A DNA stretch of 64,000 nt from Gamarada debralockiae (lineage: Eukaryota > Ascomycota > Leotiomycetes > Helotiales > Hyphodiscaceae), in assembly GCA_002803225.1 (NCBI GenBank), contig NXFV01000502.1, positions 19,724 to 83,723 of the forward strand, in the 5' to 3' direction. A program made the position numbers and the translations under genes. The notes under the pieces are model-generated. The model saw only the letters and a list, made by a program, of their open reading frames with translations, did not search any database and was not told where the DNA came from. Shown piece by piece: positions 48,757 through 59,298 of the stretch; the first letter of the stretch is position 1, and every line of letters starts with the position of its first letter.

Positions 48757-51700
48757 ATGGGCAAATCCTACTTGTAAGTTTCACAATTCCGAGAAATCCA
48801 ATGTGCAGCGCATGGCTAACCACAATTTACCAGGAAATTCGAGCAATCCAAAACTTTTGGACTCGTCACAGGAAGCACCGCAGATGTTGTTTGGATTGCA
48901 GACCCCTCCACGACTAGCAGAAGCACTGGCTCCGGACGAGCTGTCACCGCTGCCAACGAAGAAGTTTTATGCTGGGATATCAAGAAGGGCGAACTGCTGA
49001 GTCGATGGAGGGATAATGACTGCAAATCTCAAGTGACTGCTATTGCGCAGAGCACGGCGGACAAAGATCTTTTCGCAGTAGGGTACGAAGATGGAAGCAT
49101 TAGACTATGGGATTCAAAGATTGCCACTGTCATTGTGCGATTCAATGGTCACCGATCAGCGATTACAGCCCTTGCTTTCGACAAAGCCGGAGTCAGGTTA
49201 GCAAGTGGTTCGAAAGACACGGATCTGATGCTATGGGATTTAATAGAGGAGAGAGGGGAATTCAAGTTGAGAGGACACAAGGACCAGATTACCGGCCTAA
49301 AATTTCTACAACCGGAAGCCCCAGAAGAATATGGAGAAGACGGAGAGCCGATAGCCACGGTTCACGATGACTCAATCATCTCTGACGGGTTTCTCATCAC
49401 GACCGGCAAGGATGCGCTGATCAAGCTCTGGGATGTGGCTTCAAAGCATTGCATTGAAACCCATGTTGCGCAGACAAACGGAGAATGCTGGGCACTAGGT
49501 TTTACCCCAGATGATAGTGGCTGCATCACAGCGGGTAATGATGGGGAATTAAAGGTTTGGTCTATCGATGCTGCTGGCCTTTACAGGTATACACAGCGAG
49601 TAACTAATGCTCCTGATATCCGCTATCTTGCCAATCGAGGTGTACTCCATCGTCAGGGCAAGGACAAAGCTCTTGGAATTAGATTTCACCCCCAGCAAGA
49701 TTACTTTGCTGTCCATGGATCGGAAAAAGCTGTGGAAGTATGGAGGATACGGTCGGAGGACGAAGTGAAAAAGGTCTTGGTGCGGAAGCGTAAACGAAGG
49801 AGGGAAAAGGCTGGAGCGAAACCAAGTCGTGATGAAGGCACTGGAGAGGCGATGGACTTGGATGGAGATGTTCCAGAGGCGGACGAGAAGACCGAGGATA
49901 TTCCAAGTGCTGAGATCACCGACTTCTTCGTTCCACACGTTATTGTGAGGACTGGAGGCAAGGTTCGTTCGCTTGATTGGATTCGAACCAAAAGCTCAAA
50001 GCCCATCGAATTTATACTGTCAACCACCAACAACCAGCTCGAAGTCTTCAAGGTTCCAACGAAGGACAAGACCAAGAAAACGAAGAGCGATGAAATGCCC
50101 GATTACTCAAGAAGTGGTCTGGTGGATATGCCTGGCCACAGAGCAGATATAAGAGCGCTTGCTCTCAGCTCGGATGACAGGATGCTAGCGTCTGCATCCA
50201 ATGGTGGTCTCAAGATCTGGAATGTGCGAACAAGAAGCAATATTCGAAATTTTGAATGCGGCTACGCTTTATGTTGCTCATTTCTTCCTGGAGACAAGAT
50301 TGTGGTTGTTGGCACCAAATCTGGGGAGTTGGAACTTTTTGATGTGGCTTCAGCTGCAATGCTCGACACCGTACAAGCGCACGAAGGTGCGGTTTGGTCT
50401 CTACATGTACACCCAGATGGCCGATCTTTGGTCTCGGGGAGCGCGGACAAGACAGCCAAATTTTGGAACTTCGAGGTTTTCCAAGAAGAGATTCCAGGAA
50501 CGAAACGAACCACTCCGCGACTGAGGCTGGCTCATACAAGAACGTTGAAGGTTTCGGATGACATTCTCAGTGTTCGATTCTCACCAGATTCTCGGCTTCT
50601 CGCTGTTGCTCTTCTGGATAACACAGTCAAGGTGTTCTTCGTCGACTCGCTGAAACTGTTTCTCAATCTCTATGGCCACAAATTACCCGTTCTGAATATG
50701 GACATTTCATTCGACAGCAAGCTTATTGTTACTTGCTCTGCTGACAAGAACGTGCGGCTATGGGGTCTCGATTTTGGCGACTGTCACAAAGCTTTCTTCG
50801 CCCATCAAGACAGTATTCTGCAAGTTGCCTTTGTCCCTCACAACCAGGATGGCAACGGACACCACTTCTTCAGCAGTAGCAAGGACCGGATGATCAAGTA
50901 CTGGGACGGCGACAAGTTCGAGCAAATCCAGAGATTGGATGGACATCACGGTGAGATCTGGGCTCTTGCTGTCAGTAGGACGGGAGAATTTCTTGTCAGT
51001 GCCAGCCATGATAAGAGTATACGGGTCTGGGAGCAAACGGACGAGCAGATATTTTTGGAGGAAGAGAGAGATAAAGAGCTCGAGGAATTGTACCAAAGTA
51101 CCTTGACCACCTCCCTGGAGCAGGAAGAAGATAAGGACGAGGAGGTTGGAGCCGCCGGTATGTACTTTATCGACGAGTTTCTGGATTGATTAATGCTGAC
51201 CGGATCTTTCAGGCAAGCAAACTGTGGAGACACTCATGGCAGGGGAGAAAATCGCAGAAGCTTTGGAGATCGGTATGGCCGACCTAGAACTGATGGATGA
51301 ATGGGAGGCTGCAAAACTTACCCAGCCAAACATCGCTCCACCGCAACGAAACCCCCTCTTTATGGCTTTGGGCGGTATCAGCGCCGAAGAACATGTCTTG
51401 AACGTGCTCCAGAAGATCCAAGCTGCAGCACTTCGGGATGCGTTACTAGTTCTTCCCTTCGTTATGGTCCCGTCGCTCTTCACCTTCCTAAACATCTTCG
51501 CGATGAGGTCAATGAATATCTCATTGACCTGCCGCATCCTGTTCTTCATGCTGAAGACTCATCACCGCCAGATTGTGGCCAGCAAGACGATGAAGCCAAT
51601 GCTTCAGGGGATCAAAGGCAACTTGAGAGCTTCTCTGAAGAGACAGAAGGATGAGATAGGCTTTAACCTTGCAGCTTTGCGGGTTATCACGGCGAAAGTG

Positions 51701-51796
51701 AAGCAAAAGGAAGTGAAAGATTATGTCGATGAAGACACTTGGGATGATGAGGGTGTCAAGAGTGGACGAAAACGTGGATTTGTACAAGTAGCATAA
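48757..51796 (+). CDS. UTP12: U3 snoRNP / SSU processome protein Utp12 (Dip2, WDR3)
   Basis: A UtpB-module protein needed for 18S rRNA processing in the nucleolus. Three exons, 48757-48773, 48834-51157 and 51213-51796, give 974 aa. The first exon is only 17 nt (MGKSYL) and is supported by the restored start KFEQSKTFGLVTGSTADVVW. Two beta-propellers of WD40 repeats follow, with units such as GYEDGSIRLWD, SGSKDTDLMLWD, GNDGELKVWS, SGSADKTAKFWN, CSADKNVRLWG and SASHDKSIRVWE. A charged Lys/Arg-rich insertion lies near residues 310-370. The C-terminal Utp12 domain contains LTCRILFFMLKTHHRQIVAS. The intron at 51158-51212 has GTATGT and TTTCAG ends. Confidence 0.96.
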
Positions 51797-52256
51797 TTAC
51801 TGTACTATTATGAGATCAGTTCGGTGATCAAGAATCCTGCCTTGGGAAAAAGGTTACACTATTGGTAACGTGATCGGGTCAGCCCTCTCTCTGAGGCTCT
51901 CAGGGTACCTTACCCTAGTGAGGCACTGTCCCAACCTATTTCTGAAAATATCAATATTTTGCCACTCAAATTGGTATTGTATCATGTGCCCATGAAAACC
52001 ATGAAATTCATTGAACATGTGCGACTTCTAAAGGCTCCATTTCGGAAGTTTGATGAAGCCATCACAGACCAATGTTTCCCTGCGGTCTTTCCCGGTCCGA
52101 GCGTTAACTTTCATGCTTTGATTTTAGCGTCTACTCCACAGAGTCGTCAGACTAGCCGAGGCCGAGGTTTGTTCCCCTAGATCTACGACCACAAAGTCTC
52201 CCTCAAGATGACGGCTTCTCTTACTTCATCCTCTGTGATTACTCTACACAATCACA
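51797..52256. other. Intergenic gap
   Basis: 460 bp between UTP12 and the kinase-like gene, both on the plus strand. Nothing recognisable beyond the expected 3' and 5' untranslated sequence. Confidence 0.5.
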
Positions 52257-53510
52257 ATGGCCGGTGTCGTGAGGCAGCCTATCGATATCCCATCACTGGA
52301 GCGGTACATCTCCAAAAATGTCCCAGAAATCAAAATTCCCATCGACGTTAAACAGGTCTTCCCCCCCTCTACTGAAGTCTGTTACGCAGTATTGACTGAT
52401 GCTTCTGTAGTTTGGTTTTGGTCAATCAAATCCTACATATCAACTTACGGCAAGCGATGGCATGAAATTTGTTATGCGCAAGAAGCCTCCTGGAAAGCTG
52501 GTTTCTAAGACGGCACATCAAGTTGAGCGAGAATACCGGGTCATTCATGCTTTGGAACAGACCGATGTGCCTGTGCCAAAGGCATATTGTCTTTGCGAGG
52601 ATTCCAAGGTTGTTGGCACGCCGTTTTATATTATGGAGTTTCTGGATGGGAGGATCATTGAGGATCCCGCAATGCCAGATGTGACACCTGCCGAATGGAC
52701 AGAGATGTAAGACATCCTGTGAATAAGGCGAGAGACTGTGCTAAGAAGTATCCAGGTGGCACGATGCAATCCGAACCTTGGCCAAGCTTCACCGAATCAA
52801 CCCGAAAGACGTTGGCCTCGAGAGCTTTGGCAAACCGTCAGGCTTTTATGACCGTCAAATCAAAACCTTTGCCACGATTAGCGTAGCACAAGCAGCCACG
52901 AAAGACGTCGACACAGGGGAAGCTGTAGGTCAAATACCACATATCGAGGAAATCCTAGAATTCTTTAAAGACAAGAAGTACCAACCCAAGGATCGGGGAA
53001 ATCCTATCCACGGCGACTATAAAATCGACAACTTGGTCTTCCACAAGACAGAGCCCAGAGTCATTGGCATTTTAGAGTAAGTACCTGTTCTTGGGCGTAT
53101 TTGATATCTGCTAACTAGGAAACAGTTGGGAAATGTCAACCATCGGCCACCCATTGTCCGATCTCGTCAACCTACTCACTCCCTACTTTCTAAAAGACGA
53201 AACGGACGTCCGACATCTGCCACATTTCAAAGAAGGTGTAACACCGGGGCTTCCAACGGAGGAAGATCTTGTTAGCTGGTATGCGGAAGTTTCAGGGTAC
53301 GACCCAAGACCAGACTTAACTTGGGGAACTGCGTTCGGGTTCTTCAGGGCAACGTGTATCTACCAAGGTATCGCGGCACGGTGGGCGGTCAGACAGGCAA
53401 GCAGTGCAAAGGCAAAGGATAATGCAACGCAGAGGCATCCTATGGGAAGGCTTGCTTGGACTCATTTGCAGAAGGCGAGAACACTCGCGAAGGAGAGGGC
53501 AAAGCTGTAG
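52257..53510 (+). CDS. Aminoglycoside-phosphotransferase-fold kinase-like protein
   Basis: The APH/choline-kinase fold, related to the N-terminal domain of ACAD10/ACAD11. The substrate is unknown; ACAD-type homologues phosphorylate hydroxyacyl-CoA. Four exons (52257-52355, 52411-52706, 52756-53076, 53126-53510) give 366 aa. The N-lobe has [12 protein letters not shown] (nucleotide loop) and [13 protein letters not shown] (ATP lysine). The catalytic loop is [16 protein letters not shown], and the metal-binding motif [13 protein letters not shown] is created by splicing. No acyl-CoA dehydrogenase domain follows, so this is a stand-alone form. Intron 1 uses an uncommon GTCTTC donor. Aminoglycoside resistance is not implied. 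Confidence 0.9.
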
Positions 53511-55181
53511 ATATTATACGGAATTCGATGACTGTTCTCAAAAGGCAAAGTTGCCGCTACCCCTTTTTGATGAATACCGAGTGATTACTTTGTAAGTTTC
53601 AACATAGCTACGGAGAGTAGACTCGTACACTCTATCAGGAATCACTCGGTCCGCTCAGACTATTGAAACGATTTTCGGCCCCTATCTTGGCGTTGGGCTT
53701 TGCATTGGGTACTTCTTTCTTCGACCCAGGGCTTCCTTTGGGTGCAATTTGTGAAAATGGCGCTTCTGACCATGAGATACGGGATAGTAGAGCTGTTGAA
53801 GATTAGTATTTATGACTAGAGCAAGGAACACACCTTAGGTGTCCGGTTGAAGTATGCCTTCGAAGAGCTCCAGATGGTACTGCGCACAACGCCCCTCGCA
53901 CCGAACGACGCGGCTTTTCGCAACATGATGACCACAACTCCGAGGCTGAGGTCCCTTGAAAAGAGCTGAGATTGGATAGGAAGAAGTTGGGAGGCCATCG
54001 ATGTCGATTGCAATACAGGAGAGGGAAAAGCGGATGTTCAAGATCGATTGGAAAGTTCTTGGCCCAAGAAGAGATGCTGCCCTTTCATGTGACAGAGCAG
54101 CCGTTCGTCATTGAATGACTCATTCTCGCAGATTTCCCTACAGAGGGATTTACAACAAAGCATGAAGGCGAAGTGCCATCAGTCAAGTAAAAGGCTGGCA
54201 GAATGATTCACTTTCACAAAATAAAAGGTACTTTCATGTCAGAGAGGTTCCGACATAATGACCAAGAACAGAATGCAAGAGCTAGTAATCCCTGGCCAAG
54301 GGAAGTAAGGGAAGTATTGAAAGTCCTGAACAAAAATTATATGGCCCGGAAAAGACATTTCTCTCGTGATTCTAACTACAAACAGAGTCCTGCATCAAGC
54401 CGTGGCAACGTGATCATGTCTGCTCAATCTTCCAGGATCGCTCCTTCAACTTCAGAACTAAAATTCGACAGTACCACATATAAAATCGCATTTTCCCTTA
54501 CAATGAAGTCTACTTGAGAAGAGAAAAGTTGTTTCGATTCTTTTGAGCGTCGGCGAGAAGATTCCGCCTCGACGGTTTGATCCCTCAGTGCCTTCCCCAA
54601 GATCCATCCCTATCTACTTGCCGTCCTATGCATGAGCCCGTTCCACAATGCCCATACCCTCTTATTATCAATCTCCCAATCGTGGAATGATGGCATACGT
54701 GACCGGTGGCCGGATTGTAAAAATTTGAAAAGTGGGGATCAATACATTTGATACTAGGACTAGGGATCGAGCAAGTAATAGGGTGCACCAGTGTCGGCTT
54801 CATCTCATCAGTCCTCGACAATGATTTCTTCAACATAGCCAGCATACTTCCGAATATGGCCCTCCACGAGCCATTTTCCAAGCCACCGCCACCGTGGACC
54901 AATGAAAGTACCACCCGCACGAATGTCTCAGGATTTCAGACAGCGGCCTTATTGTGTTGACAATCTTTGGAATTAAAACTTGTACTTCTGGTCCTTGTTT
55001 CTGTTTGTTGGTGCTGATTCCTTTATAACTTCACAATACGAAGGCTCCATCTGAGCACGAACTTGGCCAAGTTTCCCTCAGCCTTTATACCTACATTCTT
55101 GTCAAGGAAGCATTTGAATTTGTTAGGCTGCTCGAGTCTCGCACTCAGACATTCTATCCGCGTCTTGCAGAGGGAATCGAA
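53511..55181. other. Intergenic region upstream of the HET gene
   Basis: About 1.7 kb. A 36-codon minus-strand frame from 53925 (MLRKAASFGARGVVRSTIWS...) looks like a mitochondrial leader and is followed by a GTGTGT donor and a TACTAAT branch. The downstream frames (down to about 53640) gave no recognisable protein, so I do not call a gene. Nothing else stands out. Confidence 0.4.
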
Positions 55182-57378
55182 ATGGCAGATTCGTCTGAAG
55201 TCAACGCGGCGACCATGAAATCGGAGCATCCAGGCATCGTCGAGTTGGCCTGCTCTATTTGCCAGCCAATCTTTGCTCGATACCATAATAAGTTCGGGGA
55301 CGGCAAGTCATGTTCCACATAACCATTGTTGAAGTTTGATGGTCATGAATCAAAATGGACTGATGGATTCAGGTCACAAGACCCGTCAACCAGCTACGCC
55401 GACTTATTAAATGGGAAAAATAGCGGCTGTACTCTATGTAACCTACTTGCCAACGCAAGAAATTGTTTCAAGGTACCGGAAACAGAAGCAAAAGACGTTA
55501 TCGCCATCCGGTTTTACGGTAGGAACCGATTGGTGCTTGACTACGGGGAACATCAGCCAAAACTGGAGTTTTATACCCCATTAGGTACGTGTACGGGACA
55601 GTCTGGTTACCTATCGACTACTTGGGTCTTCATTACCAAAATTGGCAAGGCAGCAGTTGTGTGCTGCACAAATCGTGCGGTTGTTCTCAGGCTCATAAAT
55701 CTTTAGGTTCGAAAGGTTCGATGACACTTCTGCCACAGCTAAGGGAAATCGCTGCCAACCCTTTAACGGATGCTACGCTCAGGACGGTCCAAGGTTGGAT
55801 TGATCATTGTGTCAACAACCACAAGGTTTGCATTCGTTCTCAATCCGCTGAACTCCCTGAGAGGTTGATTCACGTTGGCGCAAATGGGTCCAACGTCTCA
55901 AAGCTGGTTTCAGCTTCGGCTTCGACTTCATCAGACATCAAATACGCCGCCCTTAGCCATTCATGGGGAGACCGAAAGCCTTTCGTCACTACAAAAGCCA
56001 ATGTCACTTCGAGATACGACCTCATTCCTGACTCCGAAATCGCTCCCACTTTTCAAGACGCTATCAGGGTCACACGCTGGCTAGGATTGCAGTATCTGTG
56101 GATAGACTCTTTGTGCATAATCCAGGATAACAATCAGGACTGGGAGACTGAAGCTACCAAAATGGGTAGCATTTACACGGGTTCGTGGATTGTCATCGCT
56201 GCTTCTCGGGCCAAGGACAGTTTTGCGGGTTTTCTCTCAAACCGGCAAGGATTTGAGAAATTCTCACTTACCATAAAAACTCGGGAGGTTATACCAGTCC
56301 ATGTTCGTCAGCATATTGATCACGGTACTCATATCGACGCTATACCTCTTCAATTCCGGGATGATCGACTCTGGTATAGGGCTTGGTGCTTCCAGGAACG
56401 GTTTCTCGCTCCCAGAACACTCATCTTTGGCGATAAGGAGCTCTGCTTCAGATGTCGGAGCGGGGATAGTTGCGAATGTGCTGAAATTGACGAAAGAAAT
56501 ATGGACTATCCACATCTAAAGACTTGGTAAGTATGGCAATTTCTGGAAAGTTAGAGAGCACAACTACTTTTGGGAGCCTATGGTGCAGGACTTTGACGGA
56601 CTATTCGCCTTTAGATCTTACATATGAGAAAGATCGACTCCCTGCCCTTGCAGGCCTGGCCAAGCTTGCAGAAGCTCTTGATCCTGGAGATTATATTGCG
56701 GGGTTATGGACCAAAGAGCTTCATGATCAGCTTCTCTAGTATCTTAAAGATCCCTCTATGGCCTCCGCTAACATCGGTATTGGGATCTATATGCCAGCTG
56801 CTGACCAACCTTTCAAGGCAGCCAAAGTATTTGCGCCGACCTTCTCGTGGACTAATTACCTCGAACAAGTATTCTTTCTTCCAAATCGGAGACCAACCTG
56901 CAAGCTAGTCACGTGGTTCTCCAGCGTACGTGGATTAAACAAATATGGCCAGGTAGATGATGCGTATATCAAATTGAGAGGGCAGCTTTACTCGATGAAG
57001 TTACTCTACTACCAGGTTTCAAATTTCGCAGCCATGTTCTGGGAGGGGAAACTGGACCTTGAGAGAGAGCGTGTGTTAGAGCTCGCAGACGTGCCTCGGA
57101 AGAGGAGAGTGGATATTCCTGAATGGGCAGACACAAAATGCCGCCCAGTGGTCTTTCTTGACCAATTCATATACAACGAGTGGGATCAGCTGTTCTTCTT
57201 CACAATAAGTACATGTCATACCATGACAGGACGTTTTCGAGAGGAAGACTACTTCCACGGGTTAATTTTACGGCAGACTGAAACCCCAGGAGCCTATACT
57301 CGAGTCGGGGTTAGCTGCGAAATACCGGAGTTGTGGCTTAATAAGAATGCTCCAGCTGTCGAAATAAAGCTCATATGA
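55182..57378 (+). pseudogene. HET-domain (heterokaryon incompatibility) gene with two in-frame stops
   Basis: HET proteins mediate allorecognition and programmed cell death in filamentous ascomycetes. Three exons (55182-55584, 55707-56526, 56589-57378) form one continuous frame of 671 codons. The N terminus has CSICQPIF and CTLCNLL cysteine pairs. The HET domain shows IKYAALSHSWG, TFQDAIRVTRWLGLQYLWID, SLCIIQDNNQDWETEATKMG, SIYTGSWIVIAASRAKDSF and LWYRAWCFQERFLAPRT. The C-terminal part has LTYEKDRLPALAGLAK, YIAGLWTKELHDQLL and SWTNYLEQV. A TAA interrupts it at 55320-55322, and a TAG stands at 56737-56739 where the family has Trp (LL-W-Y). If the first stop is avoided by starting downstream, the second still removes the C-terminal third. 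It may still give a truncated HET-domain product. Confidence 0.8.
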
Positions 57379-58036
57379 AGATCTATACTCCTCGCCACAC
57401 CCTCTCCTTGCGTCGATAAGCCTACCTGCCTCTTCGGGCCCCATCTACCGCCGGCGCTCCTTCTTCTGACTATCCCCTTACACGAATGCACTCGAGCTAG
57501 GCTTGCCGGTGTCCTAGAACTGCCACTTCTCCTAGAATAGCAATCTTAATATCCTCGCTGCTCCAATACCCCTTCCTCATTCCCCATCGGCATTACACTC
57601 ATTGGCGTCGTCTATAGTTGCGGCATTGGATGGTTTGCTTTCCTGTTGACCTTCTTCCTCTTTGATGACTACATTCGACCACGATACTTTCCAAACCCTC
57701 CAGATCTCCTTGAAGGCCGTGACCACTTCCCAATCAACGTAAGTGAACTTCTCGAAGAGAAGATATCGAATCTTGACAGTCGAGCAACAAGCTGACAAGG
57801 TGATCAGCCTCTTGCTACCAACATAGTAGAGCCAAGAACCCGTGAAGAACGTCGAGATCGTTCCCGTTCACCTGGAGCTCTCCGCAATCGTTAGATCTCA
57901 ACTCTCCGATCAAGATCTGTTCTCGTTTCACTTTCGCGTCGTCGACCTCGAGCACTTCTGCTGGTTACGAACACTTCACTTAGTCACATTTCACCCAAAA
58001 CCCTCCCATGAACGCGGGTTCCATTACCAAAAAAAA
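57379..58036. other. Intergenic gap
   Basis: About 660 bp, pyrimidine-rich near 57400-57560. The frame at 57842 extends the next gene upstream but lacks any recognisable sequence, so it is left as leader. Confidence 0.45.
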
Positions 58037-58375
58037 ATGGCCTCTTCAGCAAGCACCACCATCGATTATATCTGGCCCAAATTTCCACCCTCCGCATACC
58101 CAACCACTACCTGGGACATACACACCCTCATCGGAAAGTATACGCAGCAAGTCGGATATGGCTACGCCGTTATGTTCACCATCCTCGGTGTTGTCCTGGC
58201 AATCATCTGTTTCTTCATCAGTTACAAGATCGCAAAACCGCACATGAAGCGTCTACTTGATTGTTTGGCTGCTCCTCTTCCTACCCCTCGAACGAATAGG
58301 GTTGCTAGACGAGAGGCTGCCAGACGACAGGATGCCAGGGGTGCGGCTGCGAGGATTGCGCGACTGGAAGTTTGA
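58037..58375 (+). CDS. Small single-pass membrane protein, unknown function
   Basis: A single exon of 112 aa from the ATG at 58037, which follows a run of A that gives a good fungal start context. The first ~40 residues are polar and aromatic (TTIDYIWPKFPPSAYPTTTW). One hydrophobic helix follows (YAVMFTILGVVLAIICFFIS, about 48-68), then a strongly basic tail (KPHMKRLL, RVARREAARRQDARGAAARI). Positive charges after the helix suggest a cytosolic C terminus. I do not recognise the family. The frame is open further upstream to 57842, but that part looks like leader. Confidence 0.5.
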   Translation: MASSASTTIDYIWPKFPPSAYPTTTWDIHTLIGKYTQQVGYGYAVMFTILGVVLAIICFFISYKIAKPHMKRLLDCLAAPLPTPRTNRVARREAARRQDARGAAARIARLEV

Positions 58376-59298
58376 TTTGCTGAATAGAAGATAGATGGTG
58401 GATGTTCTCTTCTCTAAGGATACTAGTCTGTCAGAGGCGAATCAATGCAGGGCTGATCACTCTTCTGTTTTGAAGCTCTCATCTTGCGATCTCGTGAATC
58501 GCTCGTCAGCTTTGAACTTTCCTGAATCTCCCATCTGTTTCAAACGCTCAGAAATGCGCAGCCATCCGCTCCTCTTTACGCACCGCCCATTCAGTGTGAA
58601 TTTTCCACATCGAATCATCTGTCTGATTTGTATCTCAAAACGCAACGTCTAAGCAGGACAGATATTCTTTGAACCATTCATGCACTTTGAACTCCCAACT
58701 TTTTGATGGGCTGCCACTCATTTGAGAGATTTAAGAACGGCAAGTGTGATGACTCCCTCCAAATACTCATTTGCTTTGGAAGCTATCACTTTGCGATTGA
58801 CCATCATCCATTTACTTTGGGACTTTCATCAAGAGAGCTTGGCTGGACTACATTGATTGTTCACAATCAGTCGCCCATCTCACCCGTCTCATATCACACA
58901 ACACCTTGTTATACACTCAACATATGATTCATTTTGCCTAGCACGTCTGTAAAGGCTACCTATTATGCCTATGGCCAGCAACAGCCCAGATCCCGTCCGA
59001 TCTTTCGCAATCTTCGCACTTCATGTCATTAGAATAGGAAGAAGATCCAGATAGAGCCAAGTCATTCGTATGCAATCCCGCTTTCTCCAATTTGCGCCAT
59101 ATGCCTAGCTTACTCCCTACCCATATCATAACCAGTCCTGCCCAGTCCTGCCGTTGCATATAGTCGAAGAAAATGAAAAAAACCATTGATTGCATGAGTG
59201 AGAGAAGTGCGCTGTGAATTTGGAGTGTGCGGTGTGTTGCCAATTTGGGTTGCTGTTGCTATGTAGCCCTCTGGGGTAGAGGTGGGGGATGGGGAGAG
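58376..59298. other. Convergent intergenic region
   Basis: About 920 bp between the small membrane protein (+) and the RING gene (-). Only 3' untranslated sequence is expected, and nothing is recognised. Confidence 0.5.

Noticed and set aside
53640..53975. Small minus-strand gene with a mitochondrial-like leader
   Set aside because: No joining of exons gave a recognisable or clearly protein-like C terminus.
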